The notes: generated from the sequence alone by a model not told the origin. A DNA stretch of 40,544 nt from Aquisalimonas sp. (GCF_007120195.1 NZ_SKOG01000009.1:1-40544), one strand, 5' to 3'. Positions 1-9,780 are shown, numbered from the stretch's first letter. Program-made: numbers and translations.

Positions 1-159
1 TGCGCGGCCGGACAGGCGCTCCCGGAGGGCTTGCCGGTGCGCCTCCGAGGCGGTGTTGCCGGTCCTCGCCGTAGGGGCCGCTACGCCTTCGGCCCGGCGC
101 CTAGCCTCGAAGGCGCACCGACAAGCAAAAGATAACGAATTTCGGTTACAGGACACTCA
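1..159. repeat. Right part of a MITE-like inverted-repeat element, cut by the window edge
   Basis: Positions 139-157 end in the inverted-repeat terminus CGGTTACAGGACACT, also found in the 39-bp palindromes at 2987 and 23659. The interior (about 50-125) resembles the core of the 168-bp elements at 10801 and 19899: both share a TCCTCGCCGTAG run followed by a CGCTA/CGCTAAG-type run and GGCGC(G)C blocks, here with roughly 20 extra bases. No coding potential is evident. The outer end reads ACTCA instead of ACTAG, so the terminal CTAG is not kept. The left end lies outside the window. Confidence 0.6.
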
Positions 160-596
160 CGGCCATCCTTCAGGTTGGTTATCACACGGCCCAGAGTCGT
201 GCTGGATCATCTGGTGTGCGTGAGCAAACATGCCCGCCGCGCCGCCCGGGAGGCGGCGGTCCCAGACACGCGCCGTCTCGGCGCCGGCGCTCTCGCCGGT
301 CAGTCTATCCGGTTCCAGGACAGTGACAGGATAACGATCGGGCCGAAAGCAGCGGGGTGCCGGCAACTCCAGGGGCCATGCGGCCCCGCCGATCCAGCCC
401 ATGGCCGCCGCGCCTGTGAGGATGGCTCCTCAGCGAGAGCCATACCCAGTGCTCGCATACGCCCATGGCTTGCGTGCCGTTATGGGTGTGGTTTTGCGCG
501 GTGCCTCCGGGACATGTAGCACCCGCACATGGTCTGCACAAGGACCGGGTGCCGCTCCAGGGGGCAGGTTGTAGCGGTATTTCGGGTGACGCCGTC
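160..596. other. Stretch without a convincing gene
   Basis: This region lies downstream of fbpA and beside the repeat at the window start. The only candidate is a minus-strand frame at 157-402 (81 codons), whose TGA overlaps the repeat end. It has no recognisable motif, no good ribosome-binding site and an Arg/Pro/Gly-rich composition typical of chance frames in GC-rich DNA. An in-frame TGA lies just upstream of its first ATG. It may be the remains of a decayed gene. No clear terminator for fbpA is visible. Confidence 0.4.
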
Positions 597-1634
597 TCAG
601 CGCCAGCCGACGCGGTCGAAAATGCGCACAGCGGCCGGGTTGTTCTCCCCGAGCTCGCTGACATTCAGGGAGTCCTGCTTGATAGGCCCCCACGACTCCA
701 ACACCTCGTCCTTGCTAACGCCCTCGACCACGGGGAACTCATGGTTGCCGGCGGCGAAAATCTCCTGCGCGTCGTCGGAGGCAAGGAACTCCAGAAAGCG
801 CACGGCGTTGTCCGTGTTGGGCGCACCCCTGACAACACCGGCTCCACCGATGTTGACGTGCACACCACGGTCGGCCTGGTTGGGGAAGAGGATGTCCACG
901 CGCTCCGCAAGCTCCCGGTCATGGTCGTCATCGGAGTTCAGCATGCGGATGTAGTAGTAATGATTGGCGACACCGATTTCGCATTCCCCCGCACCCACGC
1001 CCCGGATCTGATCCGTGTCCCCGCCCTGTGGCGGGCGGGCCAGGTTGTCCACCACGCCCTGGGCCCAGGCCTCGGCTTGCTCCTCGCCATGAACCGCGAT
1101 CATGGAGGCCAGCAGCGACTGGTTATAGATGTTGTTGGAGGAGCGTATGCAGAGACGGTCGGCAAAGCGCGGCTCGGCCAGATCCTCATAGCGGGTAAGC
1201 TCATTCGGGTCAATGGCGTCAGGGTTGTAAAAGATCAGCCGCATACGCTGGCTGAAACCGAACCATAGGCCTTCCGGGTGCCGCATGGCCTCCGGCAGGC
1301 GCTCGTCCAGGACATCCGACTGCACTCGCTGCAATAGCCCGTCCTGTGCCGCGCGCCACAGGCGACCCGCATCGACGGTGATCAGCACATCCGCGGGGCT
1401 GGCGGCGCCCTCGCGTCGGATGCGCTGCATGAGCTGATCGGAGTCGGCTTCGAGCACCCGCACGTCGATGCCCGTATGCTCCGTGAAGGCGTCGTACAGG
1501 ACGCGATCCTCGTCGTAGTGGCGCGCCGAATAGATGGTGACCTCGTCGGCGAGCACCGGGTTGGCAAATGCGGTCGCAGCCAGGGCGACGCACAGCGCCC
1601 CAGCAAGGGCGTGTCGGATAGTGGCGCTTAGCAT
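597..1634 (-). CDS. fbpA: Ferric iron ABC transporter, periplasmic binding protein (FbpA/FutA type)
   Basis: The product is a periplasmic Fe(III)-binding protein that hands iron to the FbpB permease. An N-terminal signal peptide (hydrophobic core, then ANPVLA-DE) precedes the mature start VTIYSARHYDED, the usual FbpA/FutA opening. A tyrosine cluster at residues 226-228 (NHYYYIRM) matches the iron-coordinating tyrosines of this family. The length of 345 aa is normal. ATG at 1634 is preferred over the GTG at 1640 because GGGGAG lies 5 nt upstream of it. The gene is divergent from fbpC, with a Fur-like box between them, so iron repression is likely. The permease gene is not adjacent but lies beyond fbpC on the same strand. 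Confidence 0.93.
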   Translation of the reverse strand: MLSATIRHALAGALCVALAATAFANPVLADEVTIYSARHYDEDRVLYDAFTEHTGIDVRVLEADSDQLMQRIRREGAASPADVLITVDAGRLWRAAQDGLLQRVQSDVLDERLPEAMRHPEGLWFGFSQRMRLIFYNPDAIDPNELTRYEDLAEPRFADRLCIRSSNNIYNQSLLASMIAVHGEEQAEAWAQGVVDNLARPPQGGDTDQIRGVGAGECEIGVANHYYYIRMLNSDDDHDRELAERVDILFPNQADRGVHVNIGGAGVVRGAPNTDNAVRFLEFLASDDAQEIFAAGNHEFPVVEGVSKDEVLESWGPIKQDSLNVSELGENNPAAVRIFDRVGWR

Positions 1635-1660
1635 TGGCACTCCCCGCTGTTTGGTAAATA

Positions 1661-1682
1661 GGAACGGTTCGCATTCGCATTA
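1661..1682 (-). promoter_or_regulatory. Fur-like box upstream of fbpA
   Basis: The block TTCGCATTCGCATTAG lies about 30 bp upstream of the fbpA start. It resembles the block upstream of fbpC (ATTCGCATTTGCATA) and the one upstream of bfd (TCGCATTTGCATTC). A-T-rich NATNATNAT-like units shared by iron genes suggest Fur. The match to the 19-bp consensus is partial. Confidence 0.5.
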
Positions 1683-1751
1683 GCTGTAGTGCACACCGCG
1701 CGGCACGCCCCTGTCAAGGCCGGGGCGTGTCCCCGCTCCCTTTATGCATTT

Positions 1752-1770
1752 ACAAATGATTCGCATTTGC
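1752..1770 (+). promoter_or_regulatory. Fur-like box upstream of fbpC
   Basis: The 19-mer ACAAATGATTCGCATTTGC agrees with the Fur consensus GATAATGATAATCATTATC at 11 of 19 positions and lies 42 bp before the chosen fbpC start. It sits inside the long open frame that begins at 1689, which argues that translation starts downstream of it, at 1812. Confidence 0.55.
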
Positions 1771-1811
1771 ATACCATCTCCCCGTCATTCTTGGAAAAAG
1801 GCGGGTTGCCC

Positions 1812-2990
1812 ATGGCCGCCATGTCGAGCACCACACCTGCGTTTCACTCCGGCCCTGAAGGCGCCCCGGTCCTTGCGGTCGAAGGCGTCTCCCGGGCATT
1901 CGGAGCGCAATCGGCGGTTGCTGGCGTGGACCTCACTGTGTGTCCGCACGAGGTGGTCTGCCTGCTGGGGCCGTCGGGCTGCGGCAAGACCACACTGCTG
2001 CGCATCGCTGCCGGCCTTGAGACGCTCCAGGAGGGTGAGGTCGCGATCGACGGTCAGACCGTCGCCGCCCCCGGACGTCATCCAGTGCCGCCGGAGCGGC
2101 GGAATGTCGGGCTCGTGTTCCAGGACTCGGCCCTGTTTCCGCATCTGTCGGTGGCGGACAATATCGGTTTTGGGCTCAGCGAACGTTCCGGTCGGGCGCG
2201 TCGCGAGCGGGTGTTTGCGCTGCTGAAGCAGCTCCGCATCGCGCAGTTTGCCGACAGCTTCCCCCACACCCTCTCAGGGGGACAGCAACAGCGCGTGGCG
2301 CTGGCGCGTGCGCTGGCTCCAGCGCCGCGACTCATGCTCCTGGACGAACCGTTTTCGAGCCTGGATGCGCGGCTGCGCAACCAGATTCGTGACGACACCC
2401 TCCATGTGCTCAAGGACAGCGGCACAGGCACCCTGCTGGTCACCCATGACCCGGAGGAAGCCCTCTTTATGGCTGACCGCATCGCCCTGATGCGCGACGG
2501 CCGCATTGTCCAGATGGGCACGCCCATGGAACTCTACTGCCAACCCCAGGATCCGTTCGTGGTCGCTTTCTTCGGCGACGTCAACGAATATCGCGGCGAA
2601 GTCCGCGGCGGTGTTGTGGAGACGCCGATGGGCCACGTCGATGCCCCTGGGCTTGCAGACGGTGTGCCGGTGCGGGTGATGATTCGCCCGGAAGCGCTGC
2701 ACGTTGCGGTCCAGGGAGAGCCGGACGACCGCCACAGCCGCAGTCACGTAGTCATGGCGAAGCTACTGGGCGCAAGCAGCCTGGTGCATTTGTGTGTTCA
2801 CGACGGTCGGGGGGGCGAGACCCACCTGCATGCGCGTATGCCCGGTGTCTTTCTGCCAACCGCAAATCAGCCGGTGGAGGTCCATCTGGATCCCTCCCAG
2901 GCCTTTGTTTTTCCGCTCGACGGGGTGGATGGTGGTACCGCACCGGCATGGGCCGACGCGCCGCCCATGCGCGCCGAAGGCTGGCGCTAG
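1812..2990 (+). CDS. fbpC: Ferric iron ABC transporter, ATPase subunit
   Basis: This is the ATP-hydrolysing subunit of the FbpABC iron importer. The ABC domain (residues about 20-240) has Walker A GPSGCGKTT, signature LSGGQQQR, Walker B LMLLDEP and H-loop TH. A C-terminal regulatory (TOBE-like) domain follows, giving 392 aa, normal for the PotA/FbpC class. The frame is open from 1689, but the ATG at 1812 places the Fur-like box and promoter outside the gene and starts the protein close to where relatives begin. The TAG stop (2988-2990) lies inside the left arm of the 39-bp palindrome. It is convergent with fbpB. Confidence 0.92.
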   Translation: MAAMSSTTPAFHSGPEGAPVLAVEGVSRAFGAQSAVAGVDLTVCPHEVVCLLGPSGCGKTTLLRIAAGLETLQEGEVAIDGQTVAAPGRHPVPPERRNVGLVFQDSALFPHLSVADNIGFGLSERSGRARRERVFALLKQLRIAQFADSFPHTLSGGQQQRVALARALAPAPRLMLLDEPFSSLDARLRNQIRDDTLHVLKDSGTGTLLVTHDPEEALFMADRIALMRDGRIVQMGTPMELYCQPQDPFVVAFFGDVNEYRGEVRGGVVETPMGHVDAPGLADGVPVRVMIRPEALHVAVQGEPDDRHSRSHVVMAKLLGASSLVHLCVHDGRGGETHLHARMPGVFLPTANQPVEVHLDPSQAFVFPLDGVDGGTAPAWADAPPMRAEGWR

Positions 2991-3025
2991 TGTCCTGTAA
3001 CCGAATTTCGGTTACAGGACACTAG
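2987..3025. repeat. 39-bp perfect palindrome, minimal member of the CTAG-ended repeat family
   Basis: CTAGTGTCCTGTAACCGAA is followed by one T and then its exact reverse complement: 19-bp arms with a 1-nt centre. It looks like two element ends joined with no interior. The left CTAG carries the fbpC stop codon, and the fbpB stop codon begins 1 bp beyond the right end. As RNA it would form a strong hairpin on both strands, so it could serve as a transcription barrier for the convergent pair, although neither side has a proper T run. Confidence 0.85.
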
Positions 3026-3026
3026 T

Positions 3027-4715
3027 TCACTGCTTACCGCTGCCTGGACGAGCCCGTCGCATCGCCAGGCTGAGCAGGATGACCGGGATGACCCCCACCA
3101 CCACAATCGCCAGGGACGACGTGGATGCCTGGGCCAGGCGCTCGTCGGAGGCCAGGTTGTGGGCGCGCACCGCCAGCGTCTCGAAGTCGAATGGCCGCAG
3201 GATGATGGTGGCCGGCAGTTCCTTCATTGCGTCCACGAACACCAGAATTCCTGCTGCCAACAGACTGCTGCGCATGATCGGCGTGTGTACCCGGCGCAAT
3301 GTTCCGCCGGCTGTCTTGCCGAGGGTCCGGGATGCGGCATCCATGGTCGGCGTCACCTTGCCCAGACTCGCCTCCACGGTGTTGAACGATACCGCGAGGA
3401 AGCGTGCCACGTAGGCGTATACCAGGATGAACATCGAGCCTGACAAGAGCAGGCCCAGGTGGACGTCGAAGCGCTCGTTGAAAAATGCGTTGAGCTGACT
3501 GTCCATCCAGCCCAGCGGAATCAGCACGCCGACGGCGATCACGGCTCCGGGGATGGCGTAACCCATGGCGGCAATGCGCGCCGCACCCCGGGTCACCGGG
3601 CCGGGATTGAGCCGGACCCCATAGCTCAGCAGCACCGATAGCACAACGGCAATGACGGCGGCGGTCGCCGCCAGGGTCAGGCTGTTGGTGGCGAATTCCA
3701 GGAAGCGTGAGCCCAGCAGGGCATCGCCCTGCCGGATGCTCAAGTTGGTGAGGAGGCCGGCTGGCAGCAGAAACCCGATCAGCACCGGCAGCCCGCAGGC
3801 GAACACGCCCCCGGCGGCGCGCCAGCCCTGAAGTTGGTACTCCGGCAGGGCCTGGTAGCGGCTGGAGGTGTGGAAGTAGCGGCTGCGCCCGCGCGACCAA
3901 CGCTCCAGCAGCACAAGGAGTAGTACGAAGGCCATCATGAACGCCGCCAGCTGCGCGGCGGCCACCGGCTCACCCAGCCCGAACCAGGTGCGGTAAATCC
4001 CGGTGGTAAAGGTGTCCACACCGAAGAATTGCACCGCGCCGAAGTCGTTCAACGTCTCCATGAGCGCCAGCGCAACTCCACCGGCCAGCGCCGGACGGGC
4101 CAGCGGCAGGGCGACGCCGGAGAACAGTCGCCACGGCCCGCGCCCCAGGGTGCGTCCCACGTCGAGCACGCACACGGATTGCTCGAGAAAGGCAGCCCGG
4201 GCCAGCAGATAGACGTAGGGATACAGAACAAAGGTCATCAGCGTGGCGGCGCCGCCCAGGGAGCGGATATTGGGGAAGTAGTAGTCGTGCCGGGTCCATT
4301 CGAAGACCTCGCGCAGCCACGTCTGTACCGGGCCGGCGAACTGCAGGAAATCCGTATAGGCATAGGCGATGACGTAGGTGGGCACCGCCAGCGGCAACAG
4401 TAGCGCCCATTCAAAGATCCGCTGTCCGGGGAAGCGGCACATCACCACCAGCCAGGCGGTTCCAGCACCGATCACCAGGGTGCCGAGACCAACGGCCACC
4501 AGCAGGAACAGCGTGTTGCCCACGTAGCGCGTGAGCACAGTGCTGGACAGGTGCTCCCATACCCCGTCGGTGGGCATGACGACATGGGCGAGGACCACCA
4601 CCACCGGCAGTGCCACCATGGCGGCGATACCGAGGGTGAGTACCTTCCACGCGTCCAGGCGCGGGAGAAATCCCCGTGGCAGAGACGGGAGCCGGACGCT
4701 GGCCATCGAGGGCAA
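3027..4715 (-). CDS. fbpB: Ferric iron ABC transporter, double-length permease
   Basis: This inner-membrane permease of the FbpABC iron importer has two fused halves of about six membrane segments each, typical of FbpB/HitB (about 560 aa). Two EAA-type loops are visible: one after the first half (VLDVGRTLGRGPWRLFSGV) and one in the second (MDAASRTLGKTAGGTLRRV). The start is uncertain. AGGAGG at 4722-4727 lies ideally (6 nt) ahead of a TTG at 4715, giving 562 aa. The ATG at 4706 (MASVRLP) would have a 15-nt spacing. A Fur-like box sits at 4779-4797. The stop codon is 1 bp from the 39-bp palindrome. Confidence 0.92.
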   Translation of the reverse strand: MPSMASVRLPSLPRGFLPRLDAWKVLTLGIAAMVALPVVVVLAHVVMPTDGVWEHLSSTVLTRYVGNTLFLLVAVGLGTLVIGAGTAWLVVMCRFPGQRIFEWALLLPLAVPTYVIAYAYTDFLQFAGPVQTWLREVFEWTRHDYYFPNIRSLGGAATLMTFVLYPYVYLLARAAFLEQSVCVLDVGRTLGRGPWRLFSGVALPLARPALAGGVALALMETLNDFGAVQFFGVDTFTTGIYRTWFGLGEPVAAAQLAAFMMAFVLLLVLLERWSRGRSRYFHTSSRYQALPEYQLQGWRAAGGVFACGLPVLIGFLLPAGLLTNLSIRQGDALLGSRFLEFATNSLTLAATAAVIAVVLSVLLSYGVRLNPGPVTRGAARIAAMGYAIPGAVIAVGVLIPLGWMDSQLNAFFNERFDVHLGLLLSGSMFILVYAYVARFLAVSFNTVEASLGKVTPTMDAASRTLGKTAGGTLRRVHTPIMRSSLLAAGILVFVDAMKELPATIILRPFDFETLAVRAHNLASDERLAQASTSSLAIVVVGVIPVILLSLAMRRARPGSGKQ

Positions 4716-4778
4716 CGGCAACCTCCTGTGGGCGTGCTGCGCGTGGCGCTGGGAGCGCTGATCCCGCGCCTGCGCATC

Positions 4779-4797
4779 GTAAATGCAAATGATAACG
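4779..4797 (-). promoter_or_regulatory. Fur-like box upstream of fbpB
   Basis: GTAAATGCAAATGATAACG matches the 19-bp Fur consensus at 11 positions and lies about 65 bp before the fbpB start. On the minus strand it contains CATTTGCATTTAC, related to the blocks in front of fbpC and bfd. Confidence 0.55.
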
Positions 4798-5239
4798 GTT
4801 CACGCTTGGCTGTGCATCCAGCGCTTGCCGCCATCGGTGGCGGGGGACGCGTTGTCGGAGCCGGACAACATCGATTTCCTTATCGGCGGTGAACCCTGGT
4901 GCGGGCCCGGCTTGCGTGCGCTGATATGTGCTCGAAAAGCCGTTGTATGACTATGTGTTCAAAGCAAGAGTTAGCGCGTTGTGCGCGCGGGATCGTGGTC
5001 ATAAAAGTTCCGCTTGGCGAAGCGTGGCTGTCCCTGTTCGACGGTGGGCGGCGGTTGCTACTCGTGTCCAGCCGGAATACCCTTGCGGGCTAAGCTTTTC
5101 GATTTCGGAATGGTTGGTGCGACGTGGAGGCCCGTTCCACCCACGGTTCAGCGCCATTTTCTGCCTGTGGTGGAGCCCCGGTTTTGTGCGCCCCGCTGCG
5201 GGCAGGTGCGTCATGTAATCGGGAGGGTTTTGCGCCATT
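4798..5239. other. Divergent intergenic region between fbpB and gcvT
   Basis: The region is 442 bp with no credible reading frame. It must hold the gcvT promoter, but no strong -35/-10 pair stands out. No glycine riboswitch is recognisable: the conserved core of that class was not found, and only small hairpins such as CGCTTGGCGAAGCG (about 5010-5023) are seen. GGGAGGG about 12 nt before the gcvT ATG is the probable ribosome-binding site. Confidence 0.5.
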
Positions 5240-6328
5240 ATGCTGCAGCGCACACCGTTGTATGACCGGCACCAGGCCGCTGGAGCCAAGCTCGTGGATT
5301 TCGCCGGCTGGGAAATGCCCTTGAATTATGGCTCCCAGATCAAGGAGCACGAACAGGTCCGCGGCGCCGCCGGGGTGTTCGACGTCTCGCACATGGGCGT
5401 TGTGGATGTGACCGGTCCGGGAGCCCGGAACTTTCTCCGCCGCGTTCTCGCCAATGATGCTGGGCGATTGAAGGCGCCGGGGCAGGCCTTCTACAGCTGT
5501 ATGCTGAACGATCAGGCCGGAATTATCGATGACCTGATCGTCTATTATCTCTCCGAGGGGCGTTATCGCACCGTTGTCAATGCGGCCCGCCGGGCGGAGG
5601 ACCTAACCTGGCTGAAGCAGCATACGGCGGGCTACGACGTTCGCATCCGCCTGCGCGCGGACGCCGCGGTGATCGCCGTACAGGGCCCCAAGGCGCAGGC
5701 GTGCCTTGGCAAGGCGGTGGATGCGCGCCTCGAGAGCCGACTTGCCGGAATCAAACCCTTTCGCGTCGTGGAAACAGGCGACTGGCTCATTGCCCGTACG
5801 GGCTACACGGGCGAGGACGGCTTCGAAATCATTCTCCCCGGGCGTTCCGCGCTCGATCTCTGGGACCATCTGACAGCCGCCGGCGCGGTGCCCTGTGGCC
5901 TGGGTGCCCGGGACAGCCTGCGTCTGGAGGCGGGGCTTTGCTTGTATGGCCAGGATATGGATACCACCACGACGCCGCTCGAGTCGGCACTGGGCTGGAC
6001 CGTGGCCTGGAAACCCGAGGACCGAGATTTCATTGGTCGCGTGGCGTTGGAATCCCAGCGCGCCCGGGGTGTCGTGCGGCGGCTGATGGGGCTGGTGCTG
6101 GATGCGCGCGGCGTATTGCGCCACGGCCAAGCCCTGCAGTCCGATCTCGGGGGCGAGGGCGAGGTCACCTCGGGCGGGTTTTCGCCAGTTCTGGGCCGCT
6201 CCATCGGCCTGGCACGCATTCCCGCCGACGACGACGGTCCCTGGACTGTGGACATCCGCGGCCGTGCGCTACCGGTCCGCCTGGTTAAGCCGCCGTTCGT
6301 GCGCAACGGTCACGCTCTAGTCGATTGA
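5240..6328 (+). CDS. gcvT: Glycine cleavage T protein (aminomethyltransferase)
   Basis: The protein transfers the methylene group from aminomethyl-lipoyl GcvH to tetrahydrofolate, releasing ammonia. At 362 aa it has the normal length. The N-terminal folate-binding fold is clear: [23 protein letters not shown], then GVFDVSHMG. The [18 protein letters not shown](M/I)D block and the C-terminal [16 protein letters not shown] segment are typical of GcvT. It is the first gene of a gcvT-gcvH-gcvPA-gcvPB cluster, followed 46 bp later by gcvH. A small CGACCC/GGGTCG stem (6330-6351) sits in that gap. Confidence 0.96.
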   Translation: MLQRTPLYDRHQAAGAKLVDFAGWEMPLNYGSQIKEHEQVRGAAGVFDVSHMGVVDVTGPGARNFLRRVLANDAGRLKAPGQAFYSCMLNDQAGIIDDLIVYYLSEGRYRTVVNAARRAEDLTWLKQHTAGYDVRIRLRADAAVIAVQGPKAQACLGKAVDARLESRLAGIKPFRVVETGDWLIARTGYTGEDGFEIILPGRSALDLWDHLTAAGAVPCGLGARDSLRLEAGLCLYGQDMDTTTTPLESALGWTVAWKPEDRDFIGRVALESQRARGVVRRLMGLVLDARGVLRHGQALQSDLGGEGEVTSGGFSPVLGRSIGLARIPADDDGPWTVDIRGRALPVRLVKPPFVRNGHALVD

Positions 6329-6374
6329 ACGACCCGGCAACGATTGGGTCGGTAACCATAAGGGACACAAACCG

Positions 6375-6773
6375 ATGAGTAACGTACCCAGTGATGTGAA
6401 GTACGCATCCACGCACGAGTGGGTCCGAGAGGAAGACGACGGCACGGTCACAGTGGGCATCAGTGATCATGCCCAGGAGTCCCTCGGCGATCTGGTGTTT
6501 GTGGAGACCCCTGAGATCGGTCGCACGGTGGAGGCCGGGGAGGCCGTTGCCGTGGTCGAGTCGGTCAAGGCGGCCTCCGACGTCTACGCGCCGGTCCCCG
6601 GTGCCATCATCGATGCCAATAGCCAGCTGCAGGACGCCCCAGAACTGGTCAATACGGACCCTTATGGCGAGGGCTGGATCATGCGCATTCGCCTGGATGA
6701 TCCGCACGCCCTGGACGAACTCATGGACGCCGACGATTACGAGCACCTCATCACCGAAGAAGACGACGGATGA
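6375..6773 (+). CDS. gcvH: Glycine cleavage H protein (lipoyl carrier)
   Basis: GcvH shuttles the aminomethyl intermediate on a lipoamide arm between the P, T and L proteins. At 132 aa it has normal length. The hallmark [17 protein letters not shown] contains the lipoylated Lys65. The protein is strongly acidic, with EEDD stretches at both ends, which fits a halophile. AAGGGA before the ATG acts as ribosome-binding site. The lipoamide dehydrogenase (L protein) gene is not in the window. Confidence 0.97.
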   Translation: MSNVPSDVKYASTHEWVREEDDGTVTVGISDHAQESLGDLVFVETPEIGRTVEAGEAVAVVESVKAASDVYAPVPGAIIDANSQLQDAPELVNTDPYGEGWIMRIRLDDPHALDELMDADDYEHLITEEDDG

Positions 6774-6806
6774 GGCCTGTTTTCGCAACGGGAGTCGGGT
6801 AATACC

Positions 6807-8174
6807 ATGCCGTTCATTCCACATACCGACGAAGACATCCGCCAGATGCTGGCGGGTATTGGTGTCGACAGTATCAACGCACTGTTCGACGAAATCCCCG
6901 CAGACCTCCGCGATCCTGGCCTGCCGGGCATCCCCGCGGGCGTCACGGAGATGGAAATCAGCCGGGTGATGAACGCCCGCGCAACCGGCGACATACTTGG
7001 ACCCTGCTTCCTCGGGGCTGGTGCCTATCGCCACCATGTGCCTGCCGCAGTGTGGGAAATCGCCACCCGGGGGGAGTACTACAGCGCGTATACGCCCTAC
7101 CAGGCCGAGGCTAGCCAGGGCACGCTTCAGCTCATCTACGAATACCAGAGCATGATGGCGGGCTTGATGAGTATGGATGTGTCCAATGCCTCGTTGTATG
7201 ACGGGGCCTCGGCACTGGCCGAATCCGTACTCATGGCGGTGCGCGCGAACCGCAAGTCCAAGTCCGGCCGCATTTTGGTGCCGGATACGGTTAACCCGCT
7301 GTACCGTGATGTCACGCGGACCATTGTCGGCAACCAGGGTATTGAGCTGGAAACGGTGACCAGCAATGCCTCCACCGGCGCGCTGGACGTGGCGACGCTG
7401 AAACAGTGGGACGGTGAGGATGTTGCCGCCCTCGTGATTCAGCAGCCCAACTGGTTCGGTCGCCTGGAAGAGGCTCAGGCGCTCACCGACTGGGCGCAGC
7501 GTAACGGCGCGTTGGTCATCGCCGTGGTCAACCCCACCGCCATGGCTGTGCTCACGCCGCCCGGCGAATGGGGGGCGAATGGCGCCGACATCGCGTGTGG
7601 CGAAGGCCAACCGCTGGGCATTCCGTTGTCCTCCGGTGGGCCCTATTTCGGCTTCATGTGCTGTCGCCGCGCGTTTGTGCGGCAGATGCCCGGACGGATC
7701 GTTGGCCGCACCGTGGATCTGGAAGGGCGCACGGGCTACACGCTGACGCTGCAGGCCCGGGAGCAGCATATTCGGCGCTCCAAGGCGACCTCGAACATCT
7801 GCACTAACCAGGGCCTGATGGTCACTGCGGCGACCATGTACCTCGCTCTGCTCGGCGCTGAGGGCCTGGAACGGGTGGCGGGTCATTGCCATGCCAACAC
7901 CCGGCAGCTGACCGAACGGCTCACCGACCTCAAGGGCGTGAGCCTGCGGTTCGAAGGGCCGTATTTCCACGAGCGGGTGCTGGAGCTGGATCGGCCGACG
8001 GAGCCGTTATGCCAGCAGCTCGCCAGCCAGGGCGTGCTTGCCGGCTATCCGTTGGGGCGCCACGACAAACGCCTGAGTAACGCGCTGCTGGTGTGCGCCA
8101 CCGAGACCGTCACCGAGGCGGACATGGATCGCTTTGAGGAGGCCTTGGGCCATGCGCTGGCCCGGGCCGCCTGA
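6807..8174 (+). CDS. gcvPA: Glycine dehydrogenase (decarboxylating) subunit 1
   Basis: This is the N-terminal half of the P protein, which decarboxylates glycine with PLP and loads the aminomethyl group onto GcvH. In E. coli GcvP is one chain of about 950 aa; here it is split into a 455-aa GcvPA and a 488-aa Gcv[19 protein letters not shown] at the start, [22 protein letters not shown](A/I)SQGTLQ and [10 protein letters not shown] are characteristic. GcvPA lacks the PLP lysine, which is in GcvPB. It lies 33 bp after gcvH and 18 bp before gcvPB, so co-transcription is very likely. Confidence 0.96.
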   Translation: MPFIPHTDEDIRQMLAGIGVDSINALFDEIPADLRDPGLPGIPAGVTEMEISRVMNARATGDILGPCFLGAGAYRHHVPAAVWEIATRGEYYSAYTPYQAEASQGTLQLIYEYQSMMAGLMSMDVSNASLYDGASALAESVLMAVRANRKSKSGRILVPDTVNPLYRDVTRTIVGNQGIELETVTSNASTGALDVATLKQWDGEDVAALVIQQPNWFGRLEEAQALTDWAQRNGALVIAVVNPTAMAVLTPPGEWGANGADIACGEGQPLGIPLSSGGPYFGFMCCRRAFVRQMPGRIVGRTVDLEGRTGYTLTLQAREQHIRRSKATSNICTNQGLMVTAATMYLALLGAEGLERVAGHCHANTRQLTERLTDLKGVSLRFEGPYFHERVLELDRPTEPLCQQLASQGVLAGYPLGRHDKRLSNALLVCATETVTEADMDRFEEALGHALARAA

Positions 8175-8192
8175 TCAACAGGAGGTGCCAGC

Positions 8193-9659
8193 GTGAGTCA
8201 GGAAGCACTGATATTCGATCTTGGTCGCACCGGGCGTTATGCCCGTGCCCAGGCGCCGGCGGAACGCGCCGATCTCGCCGACATCCCGGCGCAGTTCCGG
8301 CGTCGGCAGCGCGCCGTCATGCCGGAAGTCTCGGAATTGCAGGTGGTGCGGCACTATACGCGGCTGTCGCAGAAGAACTTCTCCATTGATACCAACTTCT
8401 ACCCGCTGGGTTCGTGCACCATGAAGTACAATCCGCGGGCCTGTAACAGCTTGGCCATGCTGCCGGGCTTGCTCGATCGCCATCCCCATGCGCCGGATAG
8501 CACCGGTCAGGGGTTTATGGCCTGCATGTGGGAGCTCCAGGAGATGCTCGCCGAGGTGACGGGGATGGAGTCCGTGTCGCTCGCCCCCATGGCGGGTGCC
8601 CAGGGCGAGTTCGCCGGCGTGGCCATGATTCGTGCCTACCACGATGCCCGCGGCGATGACGCTCGCACCGAGATCATTGTTCCCGATGCCGCCCACGGCA
8701 CCAATCCGGCCACAGCGGTGATGTGCGGCTACCAGGTGCGGGAGATTCCCACAGACGCTGAGGGCGATGTGGATATGCAGGCCTTGCGCGAGGCAGTGGG
8801 CCCGCAAACCGCCGGCATCATGCTCACCAACCCCTCCACCATAGGCGTGTTCGAGCGGCGCATCCAGGAGATCGCCACCGTGGTGCACGAGGCCGGCGGG
8901 CTGCTTTATTACGATGGCGCCAACTTGAACGCCATTCTGGGCAAGGCCCGGCCCGGTGACATGGGTTTCGATGTCATCCACATCAATTTGCACAAGACCT
9001 TCTCCACGCCCCACGGCGGTGGCGGCCCCGGCGCCGGCGCCCTGGGGGTGGGTGAGCGGTTGCTGGCGTACATGCCCATCCCCCAGGTGGGCAAGACCGG
9101 CGAGCGCTTCCACTGGCGCACGGACAAGGAGATTCCGGAGACCATTGGGCGGTTGTCCGCGTTTGGCGGCAACGCCGGCGTGCTGCTGCGCGCGTACGTG
9201 TATGCGCGGATGCTTGGCAGGGACGGCATGATCCGGGTGGCGGAGTTCGCCACACTCAATGCCAACTACCTCATGAGCCGCCTGCGCGATGAAGGGTTCC
9301 AGGTCTGGCTACCGCAGCGGCGGGCCAGCCACGAGTTCATCGTCAGCCTCAAGCCCGAGGCCAAGGAGTTGGGGGTCACCGCCGGGGATTTTGCCAAGCG
9401 CCTGCTGGATTACGGATACCATGCCCCAACCGCCTATTTTCCACTGCTCGTGCCCGAGTGTCTGCTGATCGAGCCCACGGAGACGGAGACGCGGGACGAT
9501 CTGGACGGCTTTGTGCAGGCCATGGTTGCCATCCGGGACGAAGCCCGGCAGGACAGGGACTTCGTCAAGGGCGCCCCCTATAACATGCCGGTCCGGCGCC
9601 TGGACGAAGTCAAGGCTGCCAAAGAGCTTGACCTGAAATGGCAGGGAGAGGCCGACTGA
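8193..9659 (+). CDS. gcvPB: Glycine dehydrogenase (decarboxylating) subunit 2
   Basis: This is the catalytic C-terminal half of the split P protein. The PLP-binding lysine is Lys268 in [31 protein letters not shown] and [11 protein letters not shown] are further family signatures. The length of 488 aa is usual for GcvPB. Translation starts at GTG, 8193, supported by AGGAGGTG 6-8 nt upstream. The enzyme works as an (alpha-beta)2 complex with GcvPA. It is followed by a structured 121-bp gap and then an adenosine-kinase-like gene in the same direction. Confidence 0.96.
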   Translation: MSQEALIFDLGRTGRYARAQAPAERADLADIPAQFRRRQRAVMPEVSELQVVRHYTRLSQKNFSIDTNFYPLGSCTMKYNPRACNSLAMLPGLLDRHPHAPDSTGQGFMACMWELQEMLAEVTGMESVSLAPMAGAQGEFAGVAMIRAYHDARGDDARTEIIVPDAAHGTNPATAVMCGYQVREIPTDAEGDVDMQALREAVGPQTAGIMLTNPSTIGVFERRIQEIATVVHEAGGLLYYDGANLNAILGKARPGDMGFDVIHINLHKTFSTPHGGGGPGAGALGVGERLLAYMPIPQVGKTGERFHWRTDKEIPETIGRLSAFGGNAGVLLRAYVYARMLGRDGMIRVAEFATLNANYLMSRLRDEGFQVWLPQRRASHEFIVSLKPEAKELGVTAGDFAKRLLDYGYHAPTAYFPLLVPECLLIEPTETETRDDLDGFVQAMVAIRDEARQDRDFVKGAPYNMPVRRLDEVKAAKELDLKWQGEAD

Positions 9660-9667
9660 GCCCAATC

Positions 9668-9729
9668 CCGCCTTCTCGCATCTGCGCTGCCGCGCCTCGC
9701 CCTTGGATCGCTCCGAGGGGCGAAGGCGG
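9668..9729 (+). other. Nested RNA hairpin between gcvPB and the kinase gene
   Basis: An outer perfect 8-bp stem, CCGCCTTC (9668-9675) with GAAGGCGG (9722-9729), encloses an inner stem of about 9 bp (9698-9706 with 9713-9722, one bulge, one G-T pair; the two stems share position 9722 and so compete for one base). No T run follows, so it is not a typical terminator. It may mark processing or uncouple gcvPB from the downstream kinase. Confidence 0.4.
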
Positions 9730-9780
9730 CGTGCCATTAGACAGGCGCAATAGTTTCGGAAGCAATACTGGAGAGTATCC

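Noticed and set aside
157-402. Minus-strand open frame of 81 codons
   Set aside because: No motif, no ribosome-binding site, and Arg/Pro-rich composition typical of chance frames; its stop codon lies in the repeat.
1689-1811. Extended N-terminus of FbpC
   Set aside because: It would enclose the Fur-like box and lacks similarity to FbpC; the ATG at 1812 is preferred.
4798-5239. Glycine riboswitch upstream of gcvT
   Set aside because: The gap was searched by eye for the conserved core and paired stems of the tandem aptamer; none was found. A covariance-model search would settle it.
6285-7970. Minus-strand open frame of 561 codons
   Set aside because: It is the antisense shadow of gcvT's end, gcvH and gcvPA, which have clear family motifs on the plus strand.
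9692-9729. Rho-independent terminator after gcvPB
   Set aside because: Stable stems are present, but no T run follows, so it is listed only as a hairpin.
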